Assembly (NCBI GenBank): GCA_021732365.1
Contig: JAKFVD010000016.1
Span: 52,959-116,958 of the forward strand
Direction: 5' to 3'
From: Methylotenera sp.
GTDB taxonomy: Bacteria; Pseudomonadota; Gammaproteobacteria; Burkholderiales; Methylophilaceae
Length of the DNA: 64,000 nucleotides
Each line of letters opens with the position of its first letter. The stretch's first letter is position 1. The translations under genes and the position numbers were made by a program. This document shows, one piece after another, positions 26,941 through 34,666 of this stretch. The notes beneath the pieces are model-generated. The model had not been told where the DNA came from and made no database searches. It worked only from the letters and a program-made list of their open reading frames with translations.

Positions 26941-28347
26941 ATGAAAAAGACGCATTTGTTTAAATTAAACGTATTAACTATTAACTTGTGCATGGCGCTA
27001 GCGGGCTTTGCTGGCAGCGCTTATGCAGAAGAGCCTGCACTTGAGCTTGAAGAAGAATATACATTCTTAGATGCCATTAAAGATGGTAAAAATTTAACCA
27101 ATTTTAGATTACGTTATGAGCATGTTAGTCAGGACGGATTAGCCGCTGCACCTGTAGCAAACAGAGAACTCAGGGATGCTGAGGGCGTAACGCTTCGTAG
27201 CTTGGTGGGTTGGCAAACCGCGCCATTTCATAACTTTAGCTTTGCTGGCCAACTAATTGGTGTGACTAAATTTGTTGACAACTTTAATGATCGCAAAGAT
27301 AACAGAACAGAGATTGATAAAGCACGTTATGCCGTCATTGTTGACCCTAACCATTTTGATATTAATCAATTGTATGTGGACTGGACTGGCATTAAGAATA
27401 CACGTGTGCGTTTAGGCCGCCAACAGACTATTTTAGATAACTCTCGCTTTATTGGTGATATTGGATTTAGGCAAGTGATGCAAGTGTTTGATGGCGTTTC
27501 AATTCTGAATAAATCGATTCCTGACACTGAAGTATTTTTGGCGCATTATGAGCAAGTGACGCAAATCACTACTGCGCAGCGCGATGGTGATTTAGAAATA
27601 CTAAATGTTAAATATCGCATCTCTCCTACCGAATATTTGGTGGGTTATGGCTACCTTTCAAATTTTGACGATTTAGGTTTTGGTAATGGCTGGTTTGGTG
27701 CAGGCACATTGAACAATAACGGACGCCCAAACTTAACCGCAGACCAATCGAATAAAACGATTGGTATCCGTTTAGATGGTGTGCATCCATTTAACCCTAA
27801 TTTACGCGCTTTATACTCAGCCGAATACGCCAAACAAACCGATTACGCAGATGGTGATAGTCGTATTGATGCGCACTATGCCAAGCTAGGCGGCGGCGTG
27901 GGTATCGATAACTTCAGCATTCGCCTCGATCACGAAGTACTATCCAGCAATGATAATGAGTTTGCTTTTCAAACACCGTATGGCACCAATCACCTATTCC
28001 AAGGCTGGGTCGATCGCTTTTTGGTCACACCAAGATCGGGTATCGCCGATACATTCTTAACCGCCACTTATAAATACGGTGATTTTCTGTTTTTTGCTGA
28101 TTATCACATCATCAACTCAGATGAAGACTTTAATACAGTAGGCGGCGGTGCGCGCACCAGCGGTGACACCTATGGTAAAGAATGGAACGCATCGGTGACC
28201 TACAATATTAACAGTCACCTTTGGGCTAAATTAGAATATGGTAATTACAAAGAAAGTGACCAATATCAAGCCACAGCTACCACCTCTCAAGCTGCCCGCA
28301 TTCGTGACAGCGACAAACTGTGGTTAACCGCGATGTATACGTTCTAA
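26941..28347 (+). CDS. Alginate-export-family outer-membrane porin in the nitrate cluster
   Basis: A 468-residue precursor with a signal peptide (hydrophobic LCMALAGFAGSAYA, cut before EE) and a beta-rich mature chain ending LTAMYTF, the C-terminal aromatic signal for outer-membrane assembly. Features such as NFRLRYEHVSQDG, DWTGIKNTRVRLGRQ and VFDGVSI are those of alginate-export/OprD-like barrels. It lies 49 bases after nrtD and before nirB, so it is likely coregulated and may carry nitrate or nitrite across the outer membrane. That substrate is inference from position only. Confidence 0.82.
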   Translation: MKKTHLFKLNVLTINLCMALAGFAGSAYAEEPALELEEEYTFLDAIKDGKNLTNFRLRYEHVSQDGLAAAPVANRELRDAEGVTLRSLVGWQTAPFHNFSFAGQLIGVTKFVDNFNDRKDNRTEIDKARYAVIVDPNHFDINQLYVDWTGIKNTRVRLGRQQTILDNSRFIGDIGFRQVMQVFDGVSILNKSIPDTEVFLAHYEQVTQITTAQRDGDLEILNVKYRISPTEYLVGYGYLSNFDDLGFGNGWFGAGTLNNNGRPNLTADQSNKTIGIRLDGVHPFNPNLRALYSAEYAKQTDYADGDSRIDAHYAKLGGGVGIDNFSIRLDHEVLSSNDNEFAFQTPYGTNHLFQGWVDRFLVTPRSGIADTFLTATYKYGDFLFFADYHIINSDEDFNTVGGGARTSGDTYGKEWNASVTYNINSHLWAKLEYGNYKESDQYQATATTSQAARIRDSDKLWLTAMYTF

Positions 28348-28370
28348 TTGCGTATTCTGATGTAATAATT

Positions 28371-28402
28371 GCGCACCGTTTTAGTTCACCTAAACGGTGC
28401 GC
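28371..28402. other. GC-rich inverted repeat after the porin gene
   Basis: GCGCACCGTTT (28371-28381) pairs with AAACGGTGCGC (28392-28402), with a further short stem inside. No T tract follows, so it is a weak terminator candidate, an RNA structure, or paired GCACC/GGTGC half-sites next to the NtrC-like dyad. Confidence 0.6.
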
Positions 28403-28412
28403 TCACAGTTTA

Positions 28413-28429
28413 TGCGCTTATTTTGTGCA
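28413..28429 (+). promoter_or_regulatory. NtrC-like dyad upstream of nirB
   Basis: TGCGC-N7-GTGCA matches 9 of the 10 arm positions of the NtrC site TGCAC-N7-GTGCA. Its centre is about 85 bases upstream of the predicted transcript start of the nirB sigma-54 promoter. The same bases form a 9-pair hairpin. Confidence 0.5.
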
Positions 28430-28478
28430 TAAAACAGCATTGAATTTAGCAAGCCAATGTATTTAAACATGTTTTTTA

Positions 28479-28495
28479 TTGGCATATAAATTGCC
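28479..28495 (+). promoter_or_regulatory. Candidate sigma-54 promoter of nirB
   Basis: TTGGCA (28479-28484), a six-base spacer and TTGCC (28491-28495) match the RpoN consensus, with GG (28481-28482) and GC (28493-28494) 12 bases apart. Transcription would start near 28506, giving a leader of about 44 bases before nirB. Confidence 0.6.
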
Positions 28496-28549
28496 TATTA
28501 AACGGGGTTAATTCGTAATCCGCACTCAAACATATTAAGTAAAAAAATT

Positions 28550-31006
28550 ATGCAAAAAATGAAATTAGTAGTGGTTGGTAATGGCATGGCTGGCATGCGT
28601 GTAGTAGAAGAGTTGCTAAAAATTGCGCCTGACATTTATGATATTACCGTGTTCGGCGATGAACCTTACACTAACTACAATCGCATTATGCTTTCGCCTG
28701 TTTTGGCAAATGAGCAAACCATTAATGACATTATTTTAAATACGCGCGAATGGTACGCCGAAAACCATATCACGCTCTATACTAGTGCACGAATTAATAA
28801 AATCGATCGCAAAAATCGTGTTGTTTACGCAGAAGATGGCTCAAGCGCTGAGTACGATCGTCTCTTGCTATCAACGGGTTCAAAACCATTTATGTTGCCA
28901 ATTGCTGGTGCCGATTTAGAGGGCGTGATTGGTTATCGCGACATAAAAGATACCAATGACATGATTGATGCGGCAAAAACCCACAAGCATGCCGTTATTA
29001 TTGGTGGCGGCTTGCTGGGGCTTGAAGCGGCAAATGGCTTGAAAATTCAAGGAATGGATGTCACCGTTATTCATCGTAATGAATGGCTGTTAGAAAGACA
29101 ATTAGATAAAACTGCAGGCAAAATGCTGCAAAAAAGCTTAGAGGCTAAAGGCCTTAAGTTTCAATTAAAGCAAAATACCAAAGAACTGACAGGTGACAGC
29201 ACTGATGGAAAATCAGGTCGCGTTAGCGCAATTCACTTTACAGATGGCACGCAAATACCCGCAGATTTAGTGGTGATGGCTGTGGGGATTCGCCCTAATT
29301 TTTCATTAGCTGAATCAGCTGGCATCTACTGTAATAAAGGCATAGTGGTGAATGACACCATGCAAACCTACGACCCCCGCGTGTATGCGGTGGGCGAATG
29401 CGTTGCGCATCGCGGTATTTCATACGGTTTGGTTGCACCCTTATTTGAAATGGCAAAAGTCTGCGCCACGCATTTAGCCAACTTTGGTATTGGGTCTTAC
29501 AAAGGCTCGGTTACTTCAACCAAATTAAAAGTAACGGGCATTGATTTGTTTAGCGCAGGCGACTTTAGAAGCCCAGTTGAAGCGGCGGATGAAGAACGCG
29601 AAGAGATTGTTTTACACGACGCGGTTGGCGGGGTTTACAAAAAACTCGTCATTAAAAATGACAAAATCATTGGCAGCGTGCTCTATGGCGACACCGCAGA
29701 TGGCGCTTGGTATTTCCAATTATTGCGCGATGCAAAACCGATTCATGAAATCCGCGATTCTTTGATGTTTGGTCAAGATAGCTTAGGCAATACAGGCCAT
29801 CAAGGCCAAGATAAAGCAGCCGCAATGACTAACGAAATGGAAGTGTGCGGCTGTAACGGCGTTTGCAAAGGTACAATTGTTAAAGCGATTCAAGACCAAG
29901 GTTTGTTTACAATCGATGATGTCAAAAAACAAACTAAAGCCGGCTCTAGCTGCGGCAGTTGCGTGGGCTTGGTTGAGCAGATTTTAGCGTCAGCATTGGG
30001 CGGCGGTTATGCGCCACCATCTACCAGCAAAGCCATTTGTGGTTGTTCCGATAAAAATCATGAAGAAGTACGTGAAGAAATCCGTAAAAATAAATACTTG
30101 AATATTCCAGATACCATGAAAGGCATGTCTTGGCGCACACCCAACGGATGTGCGACTTGTAGGCCAGCACTGAATTACTATTTACTGTCTACTTGGCCAC
30201 ACGAATCCGTAGATGACCCACAATCGCGCTTTATTAACGAACGCGTGCATGCCAACATTCAAAAAGACGGCACATATTCAGTCATCCCGCGTATGTATGG
30301 CGGCGTAACTACGCCTGACCAATTACGCAAGATTGCCGATGTGGCGGATAAATATGCGGTGCCAATGGTGAAAGTAACTGGCGGCCAGCGTATTGATTTG
30401 TTAGGCGTAAAAAAAGAAGACTTAGTTGGCATGTGGAAAGACTTAGATATGCCGTCTGGTTACGCTTACGCTAAAGGTATCCGCACCGTTAAAACTTGTG
30501 TGGGTTCTGAATTCTGCCGTTTTGGTACACAAAATTCCACACAAATGGGTATTGATATCGAAAAAGCGTTTGACCATATGTGGGCACCGCACAAAGTGAA
30601 ATTTGCTGTTTCGGGTTGCCCAAGAAATTGTGCTGAATCGGGTATTAAAGACGTAGGTATTATTGGTGTGGATTCTGGCTGGGAGATTTACGTGGGCGGC
30701 AACGGTGGTATTAAAACCGAAGTGGCGCAATTCTTATGCAAAGTAAAAACATCTGATGAAGTGCTGGAATACTCAGGCGCATTTATTCAAATCTACCGCG
30801 AAGAAGCGCGTTACCTAGACCGCACTGTACATTGGATTGAACGCGTTGGTTTGGAGTATGTGAAACAACGTGTGCTAGAAGATCATGAAGGCCGTAAAGC
30901 TGCGTACGAACGCCTATTGTTTGCCTTGCAAGGCGCGGTTGAGCCTTGGTCTGAACGCGTGCAAAAACGCGAGCAACATAAAGAGTTTGAAACGATTACC
31001 GTTTAA
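28550..31006 (+). CDS. nirB: Assimilatory nitrite reductase, large subunit
   Basis: This 818-residue cytosolic enzyme reduces nitrite to ammonium with NAD(P)H. Domains in order: an FAD fold (VVVGNGMAGMRVVEEL), an NAD fold (VIIGGGLLGLEAANGL near 145), a BFD-like [2Fe-2S] domain (about 425-480, CGCNGVCKG and SSCGSCVGLVEQ), then sulfite/nitrite reductase halves. The sirohaem-[4Fe-4S] ligands are TCVGSEFC (C-x5-C, near 650) and GCPRNCAES (C-x3-C, near 690). The length is near that of other NirB proteins. Its small subunit nirD is separated from it by three genes. Confidence 0.96.
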   Translation: MQKMKLVVVGNGMAGMRVVEELLKIAPDIYDITVFGDEPYTNYNRIMLSPVLANEQTINDIILNTREWYAENHITLYTSARINKIDRKNRVVYAEDGSSAEYDRLLLSTGSKPFMLPIAGADLEGVIGYRDIKDTNDMIDAAKTHKHAVIIGGGLLGLEAANGLKIQGMDVTVIHRNEWLLERQLDKTAGKMLQKSLEAKGLKFQLKQNTKELTGDSTDGKSGRVSAIHFTDGTQIPADLVVMAVGIRPNFSLAESAGIYCNKGIVVNDTMQTYDPRVYAVGECVAHRGISYGLVAPLFEMAKVCATHLANFGIGSYKGSVTSTKLKVTGIDLFSAGDFRSPVEAADEEREEIVLHDAVGGVYKKLVIKNDKIIGSVLYGDTADGAWYFQLLRDAKPIHEIRDSLMFGQDSLGNTGHQGQDKAAAMTNEMEVCGCNGVCKGTIVKAIQDQGLFTIDDVKKQTKAGSSCGSCVGLVEQILASALGGGYAPPSTSKAICGCSDKNHEEVREEIRKNKYLNIPDTMKGMSWRTPNGCATCRPALNYYLLSTWPHESVDDPQSRFINERVHANIQKDGTYSVIPRMYGGVTTPDQLRKIADVADKYAVPMVKVTGGQRIDLLGVKKEDLVGMWKDLDMPSGYAYAKGIRTVKTCVGSEFCRFGTQNSTQMGIDIEKAFDHMWAPHKVKFAVSGCPRNCAESGIKDVGIIGVDSGWEIYVGGNGGIKTEVAQFLCKVKTSDEVLEYSGAFIQIYREEARYLDRTVHWIERVGLEYVKQRVLEDHEGRKAAYERLLFALQGAVEPWSERVQKREQHKEFETITV

Positions 31007-31033
31007 AACTTTACCTTTGCTAAGTTGGGCATC

Positions 31034-31070
31034 GCTAATTACTCAAAAAATGCAGGATTGAGTGATTAGC
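31034..31070 (+). other. Stable hairpin between nirB and narK
   Basis: GCTAATTACTCAA (31034-31046) pairs with TTGAGTGATTAGC (31058-31070) through 13 pairs including one G-U, around an 11-base loop. No T tract follows, so it is more likely an mRNA-processing or stability element than a terminator. Confidence 0.55.
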
Positions 31071-31127
31071 TAGCCTGAACAAATCAATAACAATCAAAAT
31101 AATGAATAGATAAAATAGGGAGTTCTC

Positions 31128-32339
31128 ATGAAAAGCAGTTTTTGGAAAGCTGGTCACACACCAACATTATTATCCTCGTTTTTATATTTCGATTTAAGTT
31201 TTATGGTGTGGGTATTATTGGGCCCACTTGCAGTACAGATGGCGACTGATTTAAACCTAAGCCCGTCACAAAAGGGATTAATGGTTGCAACCCCAGTATT
31301 AGCTGGTGCGCTACTGCGTATTGTGATGGGCGTGCTGGTTGACCAAATCAAACCAAAAAATGCGGGAACGATTGGTCAAATTATTGTGATTGCGAGCTTG
31401 TTAACCGCTTGGTTACACGGTTTGCAAACCTTTCAACATACACTTATGCTCGGCATTGGCTTAGGCTTTGCGGGCGCGGCATTTGCGGTTGCATTGCCGC
31501 TTGCATCACGCTGGTATCCGCCAGAGCACCAAGGTACTGCTTTAGGTATTGCAGGTGCAGGTAACTCTGGCACTGTATTTGCCGCTTTATTTGCGCCAAG
31601 CTTGGCGGTGGCCTACGGCTGGAATAACGTGTTTGGCTTAGCGTTAATTCCACTCGGTATTGCCTTCGCTATCTATTTAATTTTTGCCAAAGATAGCCCA
31701 GAAACACCCGCTGCAAAATCGCTAAGCCAATACATGGCGATATTAAAAGATAAAGACGCTTGGTGGTTTATGTTTTTTTACAGTGTGACTTTTGGCGGTT
31801 TTGTTGGCTTGGCATCATCACTGACCATTTATTTTAACGATTTATACAGTCTTGGTCCTGTGGTTGCTGGCTACTGTACTGCGGCTTGCGTATTTGCAGG
31901 CTCATTGGTGCGCCCAATTGGCGGCATGATTGCAGACCGTATTGGCGGCATTCGCACCCTGCTCACCATGTACGCGATTGCGGCCGTGCTATTAGTGATT
32001 ATGAGCTTTGGCCAGCCTACTTATGTATTAGCGCTGGCGATTATTATTCCAGTGATGGCTGCGTTAGGCATGGGCAATGGTGCGGTTTTCCAATTGGTGC
32101 CACAACGTTTCCGCAAAGAAATTGGCGTGATGACGGGTTTGGTCGGCATGGCAGGCGGCGTTGGCGGTTTCTATTTGGCAGCAAGCTTGGGCTATATTAA
32201 ACAGGCAACGGGAAATTACCAAATTGGCATTTTGATTTTTGCAGGCCTGGCTTTATTGGCGATGATTGGCTTAAGCGGTGTAAAAACCCGCTGGAGAACC
32301 ACTTGGGGCAGCGCTGTTAATACAGCCGCCAAAGTATAA
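31128..32339 (+). CDS. narK: Nitrate/nitrite MFS transporter
   Basis: A 403-residue inner-membrane carrier of the NNP family with 12 hydrophobic segments. Both nitrate signatures are present: GIAGAGNSGTVFAALFAP near residues 140-157 and GLVGMAGGVGGFYLA near 338-352. PIGGMIADRIGG is the MFS loop motif. It is the single-domain, assimilatory type, and duplicates the role of NrtABD. GGGAG lies six bases before the ATG. Confidence 0.95.
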   Translation: MKSSFWKAGHTPTLLSSFLYFDLSFMVWVLLGPLAVQMATDLNLSPSQKGLMVATPVLAGALLRIVMGVLVDQIKPKNAGTIGQIIVIASLLTAWLHGLQTFQHTLMLGIGLGFAGAAFAVALPLASRWYPPEHQGTALGIAGAGNSGTVFAALFAPSLAVAYGWNNVFGLALIPLGIAFAIYLIFAKDSPETPAAKSLSQYMAILKDKDAWWFMFFYSVTFGGFVGLASSLTIYFNDLYSLGPVVAGYCTAACVFAGSLVRPIGGMIADRIGGIRTLLTMYAIAAVLLVIMSFGQPTYVLALAIIIPVMAALGMGNGAVFQLVPQRFRKEIGVMTGLVGMAGGVGGFYLAASLGYIKQATGNYQIGILIFAGLALLAMIGLSGVKTRWRTTWGSAVNTAAKV

Positions 32340-32375
32340 TCCACAATTATTCATCATTTTATTGGGTTAAGTATC

Positions 32376-32537
32376 ATGCCTTTCAAAATCATTATGTGTT
32401 TAATTTCGTTCGCCTGCGCGAGTTTGATTGTATTTGGCGTATTTTTAAATAATCCAAAATACTGGCCGATTTTAGATATTGGATTATTTATTTTCTTGAG
32501 TTTGAATGGCTGGTTTTGGTTTAAATCCAAACCATAA
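32376..32537 (+). CDS. 53-residue two-helix membrane peptide
   Basis: A short gene fills the gap between narK and the kinase/phosphatase gene, from ATG 32376 to TAA 32535-32537. The product starts MPFKIIMCLISFACASL and contains two hydrophobic stretches (about residues 4-23 and 32-48) joined by NNPKYWP, with a basic end FKSKP. This is a helical hairpin without recognisable family. Upstream, GGGTTAAGTATC offers a plausible ribosome-binding site. Tight spacing (36 bases after narK, 16 before the next gene) suggests a real operon member, perhaps an accessory of NarK or the kinase. Confidence 0.6.
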   Translation: MPFKIIMCLISFACASLIVFGVFLNNPKYWPILDIGLFIFLSLNGWFWFKSKP

Positions 32538-32553
32538 TGCCTGCACGTTTTAG

Positions 32554-34248
32554 ATGTCACTTAAATTTGAAATAGGTCAATCTAGCCTAAAAGGCCCACG
32601 CGAACGTAATGAAGATTACGTGGGCGTGGTAACGCCTATCAATGAGCAATTGAGCATCAAAGGCTCGCTGATTGCGGTAGCTGATGGCGTCAGTGGCAAT
32701 GCAGGCGGCGGCGAGGCATCAGAGATGACTGTTCGCAATATCTCAACCGATTATTACGCCACGCCTGATACTTGGGAGCCATCCACCGCGCTAGATAAAG
32801 TGATTACCGCCGCCAATCGCTGGCTGATTTCGCAAGCCAACGCTAATCGCGATTTAGCTGGCATGGCGACCACGCTTTCATTGCTGATATTGCGCGGACA
32901 ACGTTATTACCTAGCGCATGTGGGCGATACACGTATTTATTTGCTGCGCGATAATGTATTAACCCAACTCACCACCGACCATGTTTGGGATAGGCCAGAT
33001 ATGCGCCATGTTTTAAAACGTGCGGTTGGTTTAGATGCGCATTTAGCAGTCGATTTAGCGGATGGCGCGTTGCAAGTGGGCGATATTTTTGCATTAATGA
33101 CAGATGGCGTATGGGAAACACTGGGCGAAAAAGCCATTCATGAAGGCTTAAAAAAATTCAATAACGTGCAGATGATTGCCGAGCACCTCACTAAAACCGC
33201 TATACAGCAGCAAAGTGCAGATAATTCAACTGCTATTGTCATTAAAATCACGCAACTGGGCGCAGATACATTAAGTGAGCGCATCGCAGGTGCAAAACAT
33301 TTAGCGTTGCCGCATAAATTATCCATCAGCGAATCGATTGATGATTTTACCGTTGAAGATATTTTGCATGAATCGCGCGCGAGTCTTCTGTATAAAGTAC
33401 GTCAAAACAGCACTAAACAGCTATTTGTATTAAAAACATTGCAACCTGCATTAGCCAATGACATTGAAAGCTGTAACGGCCTGCTCAACGAAGAATGGCT
33501 GGGCAAGCGCGTAGTATCGCAATACGTACCGCAAGTGCTCACCTTATCGCTCGAAAATCGCAGCAAACTCTACTTTGTGATGAGCTGGCATGAGGGCGCA
33601 ACTTTGCAACAGCGTTTAGACAATGGCCATTATTTTACGGTAGCTGGCACCGCCAAAATCGGCATGGATATCTTGCGCGGCATCGGCGCGTTGCATCGCC
33701 TCAGTATCATTCATCGCGATATCAAGCCTGCGAATATTCATCAAGCCAGCGACCAACGTTTACGTATTTTAGACCTTGGCGTAGCGTTAAGTACAGGTGC
33801 CGAAATGATTGGCGCAACGCAAAATCCTGGCACACCCAGTTTTATGGCGCCCGAATTGTTTGATGGCGTAGTGGCAAATGCGCAGAGCGATATTTATGCC
33901 GCAGGCGTTACGCTGTATCACTTGCTCACGCGCAAATATCCGTATGGCGAAGTTGAACCGTTTCAACATCCTAAATTTGGCGCGCCAACGCCGCTAACGC
34001 GCTACAGGCCAGATATTCCCTATTGGTTAGAAAATATCATTCTTAAAGCCATTGCGCGTGAGCCTAAATTGCGCTTTGAAACAGCTGAAGAAATGTTGTT
34101 AGCATTAGAGCATGGCGAGCTCAAGCCGTTGTTAGCGCCTGCACGCACACCATTAATCGCACGTGCCAGATTAGTAAAATGGCAATGGATTGCTATTTTT
34201 TCTTTTATTATCAATATATTATTGATTTATTTATTATTAGTCAGCTAA
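32554..34248 (+). CDS. Fused PP2C-type phosphatase and Ser/Thr protein kinase, membrane-anchored
   Basis: A 564-residue protein with a PP2C phosphatase (about 1-235: ERNEDYVG, VADGVSGNAGGGEAS, HVGDTRIYL, LMTDGVWE, DNSTAIVI) and a kinase (about 255-540: VLKTL lysine, HRDIKPANI at 387-395, DLG in place of DFG, GTPSFMAPELF, SDIYAAGVTLYHLLT). The glycine-rich loop is degenerate (HESRASLLYK). It ends in a membrane helix (WIAIFSFIINILLIYLLL). Fused phosphatase/kinases of this type occur in nitrate assimilation clusters of pseudomonads. The target is unknown; NarK, NirB or NasA are natural candidates. Confidence 0.9.
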   Translation: MSLKFEIGQSSLKGPRERNEDYVGVVTPINEQLSIKGSLIAVADGVSGNAGGGEASEMTVRNISTDYYATPDTWEPSTALDKVITAANRWLISQANANRDLAGMATTLSLLILRGQRYYLAHVGDTRIYLLRDNVLTQLTTDHVWDRPDMRHVLKRAVGLDAHLAVDLADGALQVGDIFALMTDGVWETLGEKAIHEGLKKFNNVQMIAEHLTKTAIQQQSADNSTAIVIKITQLGADTLSERIAGAKHLALPHKLSISESIDDFTVEDILHESRASLLYKVRQNSTKQLFVLKTLQPALANDIESCNGLLNEEWLGKRVVSQYVPQVLTLSLENRSKLYFVMSWHEGATLQQRLDNGHYFTVAGTAKIGMDILRGIGALHRLSIIHRDIKPANIHQASDQRLRILDLGVALSTGAEMIGATQNPGTPSFMAPELFDGVVANAQSDIYAAGVTLYHLLTRKYPYGEVEPFQHPKFGAPTPLTRYRPDIPYWLENIILKAIAREPKLRFETAEEMLLALEHGELKPLLAPARTPLIARARLVKWQWIAIFSFIINILLIYLLLVS

Positions 34249-34318
34249 GTATTGGTTACTTAAAGTATTCACATACAAAAGTTAACCAAATTTTTATGTT
34301 AAGTATTGGGGTCACAAG

Positions 34319-34651
34319 ATGAGCAATTGGGTAAAAGTAGCACCGTTTGATGAGATTCCTAAATTAGGCGCGCGCGTTGTACGCACAAAAGATAGCGAAC
34401 AAAAAGAATTCGATATCGGCGTGTTTCGCACTGAAGATGACCGCATTTTTGCCATTAACAATAGCTGTCCGCATAAAGCTGGGCCTTTATCGCAAGGCAT
34501 TGTGTATGGTGACAAAGTCGCTTGCCCGCTGCACTCTTGGAAAATCAGTTTGGTCGATGGTAAAGCTGAAGAGCCAGATGTGGGTGAAACCGCTTGCTAC
34601 AATACCAAAGTAGAAGATGGCATTGTGTATTTGGAATTAAAAGACAAGTAA
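34319..34651 (+). CDS. nirD: Nitrite reductase small subunit (Rieske type)
   Basis: A 110-residue Rieske-like protein, partner of NirB. It begins SNWVKVAPFDEIPKLGARVV and carries CPHKAGPLSQG (near 50-60) and CPLHSWKI (near 70-77), where Cys-x-His and Cys-x2-His would bind a [2Fe-2S] centre. Many NirD proteins have lost these ligands, but here all four are kept. GGGGTCACAAG precedes the ATG. Confidence 0.95.
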   Translation: MSNWVKVAPFDEIPKLGARVVRTKDSEQKEFDIGVFRTEDDRIFAINNSCPHKAGPLSQGIVYGDKVACPLHSWKISLVDGKAEEPDVGETACYNTKVEDGIVYLELKDK

Positions 34652-34666
34652 TAAAAGACTAGCAAA

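Noticed and set aside
32354..32560. Open frame of 68 codons on the - strand between narK and the kinase gene
   Set aside because: It is antisense to the better-supported 53-residue membrane peptide and would be a lone reversed gene in a tight + strand operon.
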